A stretch of 64,000 nt of DNA from Chenopodium formosanum. Its lineage: Eukaryota > Streptophyta > Magnoliopsida > Caryophyllales > Amaranthaceae. The stretch covers positions 21,687,795-21,751,794 of the forward strand of contig CM044858.1 in assembly GCA_024500155.1 (NCBI GenBank), read 5' to 3'. Positions 32,782 through 44,590 of the stretch are shown piece after piece (positions within the stretch are counted from its first letter, which is position 1; every line of letters begins with the position of its first letter). The notes beneath the pieces are model-generated. The model saw only the letters and a program-made list of their open reading frames with translations. It was not told the DNA's origin and searched no databases. A program made the position numbers and the translations under genes.

Positions 32782-33345
32782 TTTTTTTTTAACCCAAACC
32801 GAAGATACTTTATTAGCCTTTAAGGCAAAACAAGGCCTATTACATGAAAATTGCGAAGAAATCTATAATTACCAAAACTAGTGAAAATATTGGTAATTAT
32901 AGAAACCTCCTGCAGGCCTGAGCAACAAATCAAGTACAGAAATCATACCAGGAGTATATAATACATACAAACAACTAAGAGAAGTCTAATAAAACAGTAG
33001 ATTACAAGGCTGAAAACTAAGTAATTAAACATAGGGAAGACATCTAACACGTCGAAGTAGAGAACAAGGCAGACTTCAACCCGAAGAAGAAGATGCACCC
33101 AGATCAGCATCATAGATAGGCTTGGCAAAAGGAGGAACAACAAAGTGGTCCTTATGCCCAATACTCATCTCCAAACCGTAGGTAGCCAAACTGTGAGCCA
33201 AAGCATTGTTTTCTCGTGGTACATGCCTGATTAGAATATTACCATTACCACGAAGGAGGTCATTGACATCATTGATGATAGCATAAAGCTCGTGATGGGG
33301 AACATGATCGACAGAATTCAGCAGCTTTTTCACATATTCAGCATC
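32782..33345 (-). mobile_element. 5'-truncated LINE insertion
   Basis: It is flanked by the 14-bp duplication AGTTTATATTTAAT (32768-32781 and 33346-33359), and the intact site is in the 5' LTR near 28397. On the minus strand it ends in nine A residues (32790-32782). These are the marks of target-primed insertion. About 564 bp were copied. Confidence 0.95.
33076..33345 (-). pseudogene. LINE RNase H C-terminus (truncated)
   Basis: The frame is open across the truncated 5' end and holds HVPRENNALAHSLATYG, the His-containing C-terminal part of the plant LINE RNase H (RVT_3) domain, followed by a short Ser-rich tail (GASSSSG). The rest of the ORF was never inserted. It differs in sequence from the LINE at 13228-15160. 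Confidence 0.8.
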
Positions 33346-33986
33346 AGTTTATATTTAATTATGCGTGAGTAGTTTTCTTTCGAGGGTTTATGGGGATCCA
33401 TAAATAATATGAAGGGGTAATTTATTATTGTTGATTGTCAATGCTAGATTAATTTCCTATTGATTGATTTAATACTATGCAATTAGATTAGCGCTGGTTT
33501 AATTGTATGAGTTACGCAATATTGATTCGAGATTCGAGAGATAAGAATTAATATTAAGGCCTAGTTTCAATAGGCAGTTTAATTTATAAATGGTTAAGTC
33601 GAGATTCGAGAGATGAGATTTAATACCGGTAAATTAACTATGTGATTGTAATACGTAGCGAAAGCCCTTTATGATCTGATTAATTGATACATTGATGATT
33701 GATTAATATGTTTTACCATGGAGTATTATTTATTGGTAAACCTATGCCCTAGGTCCTTTATTCATTGATTTTCCCCTACTTTTATTTCTCCCTAATTTTA
33801 TTCTTCGTAGTATAATTCCTTTAAATAACAACAATTTGGTTACTTAATAATTTAGATTATAATTAATTAATTAGGAATAAAAAGACTTGTTTCCCTGTGG
33901 ATTCGACCCTACTTCCCTATCTATTTTAGTTAGTGGTTTTAGGAATTACTTTTGATTAGGTGATACGACTCTAGCCTGTCAACTTA

Positions 33987-34217
33987 CAAGCATACTATTT
34001 ACTATTAGACGGTTAGGGCTTAATGTTTTGTAAAATAGCTGCGACAAATCCAAATTCTAAATAATGGCTAGAGGCCATAAAATCCGAAATAAACTCCATG
34101 TTTGAAAATTATGTTTGAAACCTGATTAATTTACATGAAGGGTAAGTACCTATTAATCGCAAATTGGTTGAAAATGATATAATTAAATTCACGGAGTTTT
34201 TTATGATTATTCTAGCA
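33987..34217 (+). other. Copia internal remnant, right of element B
   Basis: Continues the copia sequence broken by element B, matching 22857-23170 (for example TTGGTTGAAAATGAT and TTCTAGCAAA). It ends in the microsatellite. Confidence 0.75.
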
Positions 34218-34219
34218 AA

Positions 34220-34268
<49 letters not shown>

Positions 34269-34411
34269 TTTATAATTATCATCATCATTATCATTATTAT
34301 AATTATTATTATTAATTTATGTTTTTATCATTATTATTATTACTATTATTACTATTATTATTATTAATAATAATATTATTATTAATATTATATATTAATT
34401 ATTATTATTAT
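34218..34411. repeat. (ATT)n microsatellite
   Basis: About 190 bp of ATT/TAT repeats with ATC and AAT variants, placed exactly between copia remnant and the Tat 3' LTR. Ile/Tyr-rich frames across it are artefacts. Confidence 0.95.
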
Positions 34412-35957
34412 TGTGAGGAGGTTGTTCCCATCGTAGGGGATCCTTGTCCTTAGATGCCCATGGTTGTTTAAAAGCCTAGGACATTACAATTGTTAGGGTG
34501 TATTAGGATTTGAATTCTTGGCTATTTGGGGGACCTTGAATTAGAATTGATTCTATCATTACAATTTTTTGTAGAACAAAGTAGGAGTCGCCAATGAGTT
34601 TTAGGAAAACTCATAAACCTCGCTCATGCCTTTCTCCTATGTGGATTTCATGGGATAATTAGCACGAATCATAAGTTTACCCATGCCCAAATTGGACTAC
34701 TTAGACCAGAAATGAGTTCGGGAGCGAGGGTACTAAAATAACATTCCCTTTAGAGGGGAATCACTATCCTAGACCTAGTGCGGCCTCTACTAGCTCTTCC
34801 TTTTTCACAATTTCATCACCAAAAATATACGCAACGTGATGTCTAAAACTAAGTGAGTTATCTTTATTTACATGTATCAATCACGTAGGAATTACATTGC
34901 AAAGTCGTTATTCTTTATTTAATTCATATTTGTGAAAGAAGCAAAAATAAACAAGATTTGCCTTGGCTTAAGTGATCAATCAATCAATTAATTATTCAAT
35001 GATAATCTTATTTAACGCAAGATACTATGTGGAATTAATTAATTAAGAAATCCTTTTTAGTAATCAAACAACACTAATTGATTAATTAAAGTTCCTTTAA
35101 ACAAGAAAATAAAGATGATTTATCTAAGTGCTCGGGATTTTACAACTTCTGTTAGCTAGATCTCCGTTTAGAACACTTATGGACTCCTTCTTGGTCGGTA
35201 ACCTCCACCGCAGTAACCAAAATATCAAAGGGGTGAGTGTTTAGGACAAGAGGGTTTGGTCGTAGCACAAGTTCACAAGATTTCTGCCAGAGTTCTAGGT
35301 TAATTTTTGTGTGCTTTAAGCCTCGGATTAAGCCTCTATTTATAGGAAATGAATCCGATTAGGGTTTTAAGCATTCTGCCGCTGCAGGTGTTGCACGCAT
35401 CTGGATGAGTTACGCGCGGCATCCCAATGCAAGTGATTTGGTTGCGCTGCTATGGGCAACGCAAGTGATTTTGTTGCGCTGCTATGGGCAGCGCAAGTGA
35501 TTTGGTTGCGCTACTATGGGCAGCGCAACTAATTGTCTTCCGCGCGGCTTTATGGTAAGATTCGATTTTTACATTTTTATGAAATTCTTAATATTCCGCG
35601 AGCGCATCACTAGCAATTGCGTTGGGTGTCGCGCGCAACTAAATTAGTTGCACACTCTAGACTTGCGCGACTTATTGAGATGCGCGCGGCTTTTTCTGCG
35701 GCAGCATTAAATTTCACCTAGGCGTCTCTAAATCCGTCATTATTGGGTTTTAAGGACGGGCTTAAGCCCAATTATGATCGGGCTTAGTTAATTGGACCTT
35801 GTTTACATTTGTTTTTGGGTTAGGCTAGTCTTTTTGAGTTTTTGCGGTTTAACCAGTCATCTATAAGCATTCTTTACTTTGATCCAACACGAAGATGGTT
35901 TTACTTATCATCATTGCACTTCCTGTCGGGTCAGGAGGCCAAAAGTAGATGTCTACA
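34412..35957 (-). repeat. Tat 3' LTR
   Basis: On the minus strand it begins TGTAGACATCTACTTTTGGCC, the usual Tat/Ogre LTR start, and ends in AACCTCCTCACA. 34412-35170 matches 63248-64000 closely. TATA box CTATAAATAG at about 35335-35345. Upstream of it is a GC-rich stretch with a 32-bp tandem repeat. The polypurine tract (AAAGTGGGGGCTTAC) is at 35958-35972. Confidence 0.88.
35429..35530. repeat. 32-bp tandem repeat in the Tat LTR
   Basis: Three units starting GCAAGTGATTTGGTTGCGCT (35429, 35461, 35493) differ at one to three bases, with a partial fourth. It lies upstream of the LTR TATA box and is built around GTTGCGC words. Confidence 0.9.
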
Positions 35958-38330
35958 GTAAGCCCCCACTTTGATCGAGTCTAGAATAGAAGAGAATCAA
36001 AGTAGTCAAGGAAATAAATTCGAGACTTATTCTGCAAAGTTCTCAAAGAGTAGAGAATCTTTCAGAATTATTTAAGGATGTCGAAACGATCCTCGATTCG
36101 CTAAGTGTTTAAAACAAGTAGCTATTAAGGCTATAAAAAAGTTATTTCTAGTCTTAACGCGGTAAAGCATCTAGATTGATCCTTTGCAATTGTAGAACGC
36201 TTTTACAAGTAAAGGTGTTCTGGATGATGTCAAGTCATGAGAAGTGATCGATTTTTACAAAAAAAAAAAGTAAAAGGGATGATTTCCTCTCAATCATGTC
36301 ATCGTTGGTCTAAAGTCCCTTGATATGTCATTGAAACTTTAGCCTGATTTTAACAAAGTGTAAAGATGAAAAAGGTGTTTTGGCTTTCGCAGCGTTTTGG
36401 CTTTCGTAGCGTTTCGGCTTTTGCAGCCTTTTGGCTTTCTCAGCCTAAACATTTCGGCTTTTGCAGTCGGAATAAAGTTCTCGAAAATTCTCTTGTCAAA
36501 ACACAATACTCGATGTCCACAAGATATAAATACATGTCTCAGGACTTGAGGCATATATCCAAATCCAGTGAGAGAGAAGAAAATAGGCAACTCTCTCAGC
36601 AATTTTGTCCACAAGATGAGTACACGTGTCTCAGGACTGGGGGCACGTGACTATATAGGTCCGACATCATCTCGTCGTTCTTTATACAGGGGGTGGATGA
36701 CACCCTAACTATCCGGTAAGCCAGAAAGCTCACTGACTACCGTATTTGCTTCGAATCAAGAAGTATCTGTTCCTGAATGGTTCGGCGCGCCTGTCTACTC
36801 GTGAGCTAACGCTTAAAGTAAAGTAATTCTACCTTTTACTTCTGAGAGGTAGATCTCGTAAAGCTGGGGAAGAGGTGAAATTTTCCGCAACACCTACGCC
36901 TTACAATTTTACGTTGTATGATAACGTCTTGCATTTCTATGCTACATGATGACGCCTTCCTTTTACGTAAAATGACAGTAAAATGACAAACTTGTCGATG
37001 GGAGCTTTTACGTAAAGCACCTCTACGGAACGTCTTAAGACACTCTTACGAAAAAAACGTTCAAAACGTATGCTTAGGGAAGGCACAAAGCACGGTGGGT
37101 ATGCAAGATGATGCCAAAAAAACTATCAAAGAAGAAAATAAACTACAAGATGCAAAGAGATTTAAAGAGATTTTGATAATTTGCATGCCATTACGTTTAA
37201 TAACGAGCAAAAGCCGTTGAGAATAATCAAACGGATCAAAATATGGATATCGGTCATTTTAGTGACCAGTATCTGCGCGCAACTCAATGGGTCGCGCTGG
37301 CCAGGCGCGCGCATCGTTTTGAGTTGTGCTGGTCTGTCACATGCAACTGATTCAGTTGCGCGCGATACTTAAATCAGCAAAAAGAAATCGCTGAGCGCAA
37401 TTTTCATTTTGCACTCTTCTTCTTATTCCTTCGCCATTTTCGCAATTCTCTCTCTAAGAAGCTTAGTTTTTTGCAATTTTCAAAGCCAAAGGTAGTCGAT
37501 TTCGCCCTCAATTCATATTTGCCATAATACAATGTAAGTTTTTTGTTTAAATTCGTTCATTTTTGGCTGAATTTGGGCGATTTTTGAATCGTTGAACCCC
37601 AAATTTTGAATTTGGGGGGTTTTAGATTCAGTCAATTATTCTTGAAATTGTTTGTTCCATGTTGTTATGTTATGATTAAGGAGTGCGTTGCAACAAATTT
37701 CTTGAAAAATGGTTAAGTATTGAACCTTGTATGAGCATTTCTTCATCTAAGTTCATTCTTGCCTTTTTTCCTTCGAATCTTGTTCGAATTTGTTGTTTTG
37801 CTTGCTCATTTTGTTTATATTTGCTAATTATGAAGTAGATTATAGTATTGAAACTAATATTACTTTCATAAATCATACTTTGTAAATTTTGAAATTGAAA
37901 AAATGGCGCGAAGTATACTCTTACTTGTTTTTTACCATGTTTAAACCTCAAGATTGCTTGGTAGACGATATTTGTGTTTGTGTTACGATTATTCGTCTAA
38001 GAGTAGCTGATTCTTTGACATTTTGGAATATAATCCCTTGAATGCTTTGTTGAAACTGGTATAGGATGGATTTTGGGGGTGTTAGAAGCCCCCATTTACT
38101 GAGTTTAACTGCAGGTATCGTAGCCCTCAAGTATGGGTGGCATTCGATTTTTAGGTTTTTCCCTTTCGGTAGACGTTATGCTGCCGAAATGGATCTAGAA
38201 CGCGTATATTAGCTTAGTTTAGAAAGAAGATAAACTAATAAAGAAACTTTATCCACTCATAGCATGGATTCGCCTCCATTCGTCGATGCTGAGGAGGTTC
38301 TAGGAGGACCCGTGCCTGACGAGGCGGTTC
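35958..38330 (-). other. Tat 3' noncoding region
   Basis: No gene is supported. It contains a 17-bp minisatellite at 36377-36467, two copies of a stretch with TGTCTCAGGACT (36536 and 36626), TTACGTAAA-rich sequence at 36900-37030, and GC words GCGCGCAACTCAATG near 37275-37375. On the plus strand 37420-37500 looks like a transcript leader. An ATG at about 38263 opens MDSPPFVDAEEVLGGPVPDE before element 3 cuts the sequence, a possible second antisense ORF. Confidence 0.55.
36377..36467. repeat. 17-bp minisatellite in the Tat 3' region
   Basis: Four head-to-tail units of the form GTTTTGGCTTTCGCAGC (36377, 36394, 36411, 36428) and a fifth at 36451 after a 6-bp spacer. Tandem arrays in the 3' untranslated region are known for Tat-lineage elements. 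Confidence 0.9.
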
Positions 38331-39287
38331 AAAATTTGAAAATTCTTTCTTTTCAAATTTTGATACCTTTTTTTTTTCTCTTGAACTCTTTTCTTTTTTT
38401 TCTTGAGCAACCTTCATATAGAACATTTGAACATTAGACAATTTTTTTCTTTTCCTCTCTTTTTCCTTTTTATTCCACATTGGAAATTTCGACTTTGAAA
38501 CATAAATTCTTAATTTTTTTCCAATTACAAAATCAAAGAACAAATTACTCTTCTCATATCTCCACATTGTGCAAATAATGTGCACACTACAACTCCCTCA
38601 CCTCACTAACTAAAAGCTCTCCCAAGCCAAGCTTGGGACTAGTTACCAATGGGGCTATATAGGCTTGTAATGTGGTTAATAAACAACAAAAAGTTAAGGC
38701 AACAACATGGGTAACAAGAAGGGAACAAATGTATCAAAAATCATCTGAAGGCTACCTAAAAGAATGAACGCCTTCGTCCTCTACATGTGCATAATATTGA
38801 CCCATAAAACATTACTCATAGTTGCAAACCAATACTCAAATTCATTGACATACCAGGAACTAACACACATTCCTAACCAAATCAACTAGTCAAGCACTAT
38901 ATTCACAAGTAGTTGGACAAAATTGACGTATGTTTAGGCATCCGAGCAATTAAACTTCAAATCATGATCAACAAATCCATAATACTCATCATCATATACC
39001 AAGAATCAAAACAATATTTTCAAGTATGGGGCACAGGGAAGCATGATTCACAATTTTTGTCTTTTTCATATAGGAAAGCAATACAAACTATACTAGAAAG
39101 CAGTAAGAGAAAGAAACCATACCTCAATCCGAAAACTCCCCCAAGCCAGAATCAGACAATGTCCTCATTGGCTCAGGAATTAGCCTAGAATGGCTAAACG
39201 TCATCTGATTTCAAGAGAGAGACAAGGAAAAGAGGGAAAAGATAAAAAGAAAAAGGAAAGAAAAAGAAAAAAAAGCGGTAAAGGGGT
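38330..39287 (-). other. Element 3 noncoding 3' region
   Basis: Matches element B 30295-31320 in reverse complement, including the T-rich block and CTTGAGCAACCTTCATATAG. At 39134-39172 the minus strand has CAATG, loop AGGA, CATTG, then GGCTTGGGGGAG, the hairpin plus purine-tract module. CCAAGCCAAGCTTGGG is near 38625. Confidence 0.7.
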
Positions 39288-40450
39288 TGGGGTTTGTGAG
39301 TCCGACTCACCGCGGAAACAACCCCGACCCGAGGAACCACTCGCAATTAATAAAATCATAAAACATAAATAAATAATCACAAGAAAGGAAGAACGAATCT
39401 TACCCTCGAAGCGAGCTTCGCCCTTACAAAAACGGGCTCTTACTTGAAAGCCACGAGCACCGCAAGCGTCGTGCCTCCGACGGTATCCACCCACAAAGGA
39501 CGAACACAACTTTAAGGTCCGCTACCTTGGAGTAAGCAAGATCCGACCAAACCCGAGTGTTATATGAGTTTAGGAGTTTTCCCAAAAATATGGAATGCTC
39601 TTTCTAACTCCCACTCAAGCACTTTACACCAAATCCCAAGGTTGGTATTTATAGAGGAAAGTATGAGTGGGAATTTCTATCCCATCAATGTGGGATCATG
39701 AAATTCCACATATTAATTTAAAGCTAAATTAAATTAAAATTGCAAACTAATAATAAATATACAAGTGGCATTACCATGTGAGATGGGTTAGTGAGGACCA
39801 CATGGAGAGTATGGACCATACTTGCTCCCCACTCAATACTCTCCTTGTGCCACAAGTCCTCACCCACTTGCTCCCATATTCCCATGCTTCCCCTAATCAA
39901 CGGCCCTATGGCCCGAGCCTAGCCACGAGCCCAGCCCAAGCCCGGCCCGAGCCCAGCCCGCACCCAGCCCCGCACCAAGCTGCGGGCTGCTGCTGTGCGC
40001 GCAAGCCACGCACTTGGTGCGGGCTTGCGGTTGCTGCTGTGCTAGCGAGCCTAGCCGCGGCAGCTAGCTGTTGCACGCACCACGTGCAGCGGCTGCTAGC
40101 ATGGTGCGCTAGCACGCACCTAGCCAGCCATGCTAGGCTCGGCTTGGTGCTTGCTAGCCACCTTTGCTAGGACATTTTTGCCCCTAGCATTTGGATGATC
40201 GGGGCACTCCGATGCTAGGGGTACTTTGGGAATATGGTCGATTTATTATTATTTTTACGCGTCTCGTTTTTTATTATTTAACATTGGGGCGACGAATTAA
40301 TTTCTTTCGAATTAATTCGTCGAGTCGGTTCGTATATTTTGCTTGGGTGTGACCTAAAGGGTTCAGTCAAGATTAAGCTGTAATATTAATTATATTAATA
40401 CTACCCGCTATTAGAATAATACACTTGTTCGAAGGACACCATCCCTTTCA
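39288..40450 (-). repeat. Copia solo LTR inside element 3
   Basis: On the minus strand it starts at 40450 with TGAAAGGGATGGTGTCCTTC and runs through a GC-rich stretch (40160-39900), TATA box CTATAAATACC (about 39650) and GAGTCGGACTCAC near the end. It corresponds to 25490-26892. No clean target duplication is visible, so the left edge (39288) is approximate. Confidence 0.7.
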
Positions 40451-40501
40451 GCCGGTAGCCCAGTCGAGCGACCAAAAAGGATTAAAAACGACTAACCTCG
40501 C

Positions 40502-40703
40502 GCCCGATCGGGCGATTTTGTGTCCTTGACAAAGTTTCTTCACGTGCCCGGTCGGACACCATCTCGCCCGATCGGGCAAAATTTGTCGTTTACGGACTTC
40601 TTCTCCCGCCCGATTGGGTGGGGGTTCGCCCGATCCGGCGAATTTAAGGCCACAATCTTTCTTCTTCTCGCGCCCGATAGGGCACGACTTTGCCTGGTCG
40701 GGC
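40502..40703. repeat. Palindrome array (GCCCGATCGGGC type) at the protease end
   Basis: Seven 12-mers have centres at 40507.5, 40551.5, 40571.5, 40613.5, 40633.5, 40677.5 and 40697.5. Steps are 44, 20, 42, 20, 44, 20, that is, units of 20-22 bp with positions left blank. Words include GCCCGATCGGGC (twice), GCCCGATAGGGC and GCCTGGTCGGGC. The LTR of this element uses the same word at 45921-46068. Confidence 0.88.
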
Positions 40704-41406
40704 GGAGCTTCCGTAGCTTGTCTTCCTTAGGCTCAAATTGCCTTGGTTCCCCACTCGACTGAGTTATTACTACTCGATCAGGTGGGACTCTTATTAAAGG
40801 ATCAATTATCGCATATTGTTCACCTTGCTCCTCATCCTCATCATCAAAACCAAGCCCTTCACAATATAGAGCTCGTTTTATTGCATCTACTTCTTCCTTC
40901 CATGTTTTCTTCCTACCTGTAAAAGATGCAACACAAGATACCGCCACCAAGGGATCCTTAACAAGAGCTTGGGGCTCATTAGAACAATTATTTTTAACCA
41001 CATCAATGATAAAACACTTCTCCTCTGTCATGGGGCTTTTGGGGGCATTATTCAAGTTAAAGACAATATTATCATCCCCTACTGAAAGTGTCAATTTACC
41101 ACCTTGTACATCTATAATTGCTCCCGCAGTATTAAGGAAAGGTCTACCCAAAATAATAAGAGTTGGAAAATCCTCATCCATGTCAAGAACAACAAAGTCA
41201 ACAAGCATATAAAATTTACCTACTCTGACAGGCACATCCTCTAAGACACTTAAAGGGTATTTAAAAGAATGATCGTCCATTTGCAGAGTAATATTAGTAG
41301 ATTTTAATTTACCCATATTAAGCTTGGAACACACAGACAATGGCATAACACTAACACTAGCACCGACACGACACGACACGAAAACTCGGATCTTTAAGCT
41401 TGCCAA
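40540..41406 (-). pseudogene. Element 3 retropepsin, catalytic site altered
   Basis: The frame has GASVSVMPLSVCSKL and LIILGRPFLNTAGAIID, the two conserved parts of the retroviral aspartic protease. The residues before GAS read VSCRV instead of ALCDL, so the catalytic Asp is missing. The DNA there is GACACGACACGACACG, which resembles the end of the hAT MITE 70 bp away. The C-terminal 60 residues are read from the palindrome array and are Arg-rich. It would have processed gag; it is now dead. Confidence 0.75.
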
Positions 41407-41455
41407 TATGACAAGCTAAGGGATAGAAAAACAATCCGGATCTTTAAGCTTAGGT

Positions 41456-42169
41456 TAGGGCTGTCAAAAGCCGACACGACACGAAAACCCGACACAAAAT
41501 AAGCGGGTTTGGGTCAAGTACTCTTGACCCGTTTACATAATTAGGTCGACACGAACCCGATACAAATTAAACGGGTTAGGTTTAGGTTGAAATTTTCAAC
41601 CCGAAACCGACACGCATAACCCAATTATATAAATGGGTTGAACGACAACCCGCTAACCCAAACCCGACACGCTTAACCTATTAATAAAATAGTAACAAAA
41701 ACCGAAAGTTTTGTTCTAAACTTGTAATTTTGTAAATTGCCTTAGCACCATATACACATTAAGGTAATTTTTGGCAGTTAATTTGGCGGATAAAATAAAT
41801 TTCAACTTTTGTAAATTAAAATTTGGCTGTTAGATTGGGACAATTCTTATGTATGGTTGTGCTGCTAAAGCAACGAACTTTAAATTCTTGTAGTAATTTT
41901 GCTATAATTACCAACTTTAAACTCTTGTAGTATCATTAATGAATTAATGATGTATGTCTATTTAATTTTTATATTGAATATTATAGTTTATTACATACTA
42001 TATGGGTAAAAGGTTACACGGGTAACCCGTTTAATAAGCGGGTTAGGTTTGGGTCAAGGGTTTTCAACCCGTTTAATAAATAGGTTAGGTTTGGGTCAAG
42101 GGTTTTTCAACCCGTTTAACATCGACACGAACACGAACCCGACACGACACAACCCGTTTGATAGCCCTA
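41456..42169. mobile_element. hAT-type MITE, 714 bp
   Basis: Ends TAGGGCTGTCAAA and TTTGATAGCCCTA form a 13-bp inverted repeat with one mismatch. The flanks GCTTAGGT at 41448-41455 and 42170-42177 are an exact 8-bp duplication, as hAT elements make. Inside the ends are ACCCGACACGA/GGGTTTGGGTCAAG words in both directions. No transposase. It lies between the gag and protease parts of element 3. Confidence 0.95.
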
Positions 42170-42177
42170 GCTTAGGT

Positions 42178-44120
42178 GGAGAATTATTTTGTAGTATAAC
42201 ACTACATTTTGCAGTGAAAGCGACAGTCTCTACCTCACTAATAGATCTTTTCCTAGTCAATATTTCTTTCATAAATTTTGTATACGCAGCAATCTGTGTA
42301 ATTAACTCTGTAAAAGGGATCGTTACCTGCAAATCTTTCACCATCTCCAGGAACTTACCAAACTGCTTATCCACTTTAGTTTTCAAATGTTGATTGGGGA
42401 ATGGTAGTTTGATAGTTGGTTGTTGAACATTATTACTCTTATCTTGTGTTGCAACCTTTCCTAAATTTACCTTGCAATATAACATCAGAAATATTAGTAT
42501 TACCATGCAGCCATGCAGGGCTAGGATTAATATCCTTTGGTATAAAGGAATCAAGATTAGCAATTTCTGTTAAAACGAGTTCATCATATTTGGGCATAGG
42601 AGGCCCATCGTAGAGTGAACCACTCCGGATGGTAATTGCGAACGCCTGATCTGTAGGTTGTACTGGTTGCGATTGTAGGGTTCCTTGCTGGCGGGTTAGT
42701 AGAGTAGAGGAAATTTGCGCAATTTTGTTGTCCATGATTTTATTATGTGGTAGGATCTAATCAATTTGCGCTTTTCTACTCTACATGTGCTTTTGCATAT
42801 TACCTAACATCGCTCTTATTTCTGACAAAGTAGGATCAGTAGGTGGAGTAGTTTGTGGTTGGGAATTCTGGCCAGAGTTGGGATGGTAATATTTCTGCTG
42901 TGGTTGTGCATGTTCTAGAAGTGGAGGTGAGGGGTTTTGTACATTGGTACTCCGGTAGGAAAGGTATGGATGATCCCTATACCCAGGATTATAGGTGTTG
43001 GAGTATGGGTTATTTTGCTTAATGGATTGAAAAGCGTTAACCTACTCCATGGAACTCCTACACTCGTGTTCCCAATGACCTAAGATTCCACAATTTTCAC
43101 AAAAAGCATCATTGGAAATATTATTAATTGCAGAAACATTAGCAACATTAGCATTAGCAGTACTAAGATTATCTAATTTTTGACAAATAGAGGTTAATTG
43201 TGCTTGCAAAAAGGATACTGAATAAACATGGTGTTTTCCCTTGTTTTCAAAACCTCTTGGATTCTCATATTGGGAATTATGAATTGCCATATCTTCAATA
43301 ACCTGTCCTGCATCATCAACATTAAGGTTCATAAACCTCCCATTAGATGTAGAATCCAGAATTGCTCGAGAGGAATTTCCAATCCCATTGTAGAAAGATT
43401 GAATCAACTGCCACTGTGCTAAATTGTGATGGGGGCGCTCTCCCTGCAGATCTTTAAATCATTCCCAAGCATCGTATAATGTTTCATCCTGCTCTTGGGA
43501 AAAATTTTGAATTGCACTTCTCAATAAAGCTGTTCTCTCTGCAGGGTAATATTTATTTTAAAAATTTAAAACAAGAGTCTCCTAGTTAGTAATACCAACT
43601 GCAGGTCTATTTAAACCATTAAACCATAATTTAGCTTTTCTAATTAAAGAGAAAAGAAAAAGAATCTCCCTGATTTGGTCTTGAGTGACCCCAGCTTGCC
43701 TTATGGTATTGCAATACTGACAGTAGTCGGTAATGTGAAGATTAGGGTCTTCACCCTTGGCTCCACTAAATTGCTTCCTTTCTATCATCGTGATGAACTG
43801 GGGCTTGATCTCAAACTGTACTCCCTTGAGATCTGGCACAGGAGAAAGATGAGGAAAATGCGCCAAGGATGGCTGCGAATAATCGCTGAGCTTTTTAGGT
43901 GGTTCTCCTGTCATCTCTAATTCTAGTTCTGAAGAAGTTTCTGATGAAGTTTTGAATCACCAGAATCTGATGGAGGGTCTCTAGGAATATCAACACCGGA
44001 ACTCACCAGTATTTTCCTGTACAAATTCTTTTGCCTATGGAAAGAGTGCTCGATCTCAAGATCGAATGGAATGTAACCTGATCTGGAACACCTTGGCATA
44101 AAAAAAGAACTAGACGACAT
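42178..44120 (-). pseudogene. Element 3 gag, broken
   Basis: Start at the ATG at 44120 (MSSSSFFMPRCSRSGYIPFD). Motifs: FEIKPQFITMIERKQFSGAK and LHITDYCQYCNTIRQ near 43790-43690, parallel to elements 1 and 2 but clearly more diverged; zinc knuckle CENCGILGHWEHEC near 43050-43100 (CX2CX4HX4C); then LKTKVDKQFGKFLEMVKDLQ before the protease. Frames shift or stop near 43915, 43575, 43410 and 42740. The Asn/Gly repeat of elements 1 and 2 is not present in this form. Confidence 0.8.
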
Positions 44121-44214
44121 ATATGAGAACTGTCCCAAAGAACTTACGTTCTCTAGAACAAAAGAAAATAATCTAGACTACAAAAACAATCATAAATAAA
44201 AATAAAACTGTTTT

Positions 44215-44230
44215 CCCGGCAACGGCGCCA
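44215..44230 (-). other. Primer binding site, tRNA-Asp type (element 3)
   Basis: Minus strand TGGCGCCGTTGCCGGG, exact match to the tRNA-Asp complement, five bases past the LTR. Confidence 0.88.
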
Positions 44231-44590
44231 AATTTTGACAGGCTAAAGTCATATCACCTAATCAAAAGTAATTACCTAAGTCATCTAAGTTAGATAGATA
44301 GGGAAGTAGGGTCGAATCCACAGGAAAACTGGTCTTTCTATCCCTAATTAATTATTATAATCTAAATTATTAAGTAACCAAAAAATTATTGTAAAAGGAA
44401 AAACTATACTACGAAGGGTAAAAGTAGGAAAGAGTAAAGGATAGGGAAAAATCAATGAATTAAAGACCTAGGGCATAGGTTCACCAATAAATAATACTCC
44501 GGGGTAAGAGATAATAATCAATCATTAACATTGCACATATAACATGATTAACAAGCTCTCACAGTTTATTAATCAACATAGATCTAACAG

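Larger units (their letters stand above)
27676..33981 (+). mobile_element. Element B: complete non-autonomous Athila-like element
   Basis: LTRs at 27676-29035 and 32029-33981 flank a 3-kb interior, with the 5-bp duplication ACTTA at 27671-27675 and 33982-33986. The LTRs are almost identical apart from a LINE insertion and a short CT-repeat length change, so the insertion is recent relative to its surroundings. The interior has a primer site, one 216-codon ORF, the hairpin block, hairpin/purine modules and a polypurine tract. No gag, protease, RT or integrase is present. Confidence 0.93.
32029..33981 (+). repeat. 3' LTR of element B, split by a LINE
   Basis: It is the same as the 5' LTR except for a LINE inserted at 32782-33345 and an extra CTCTCTCTAACTTTT unit near 32630. 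Removing the insertion leaves about 1375 bp against 1360 in the 5' copy. Confidence 0.92.

Noticed and set aside
34164..34367. Isoleucine-rich membrane-like ORF
   Set aside because: Translation of the ATT microsatellite.
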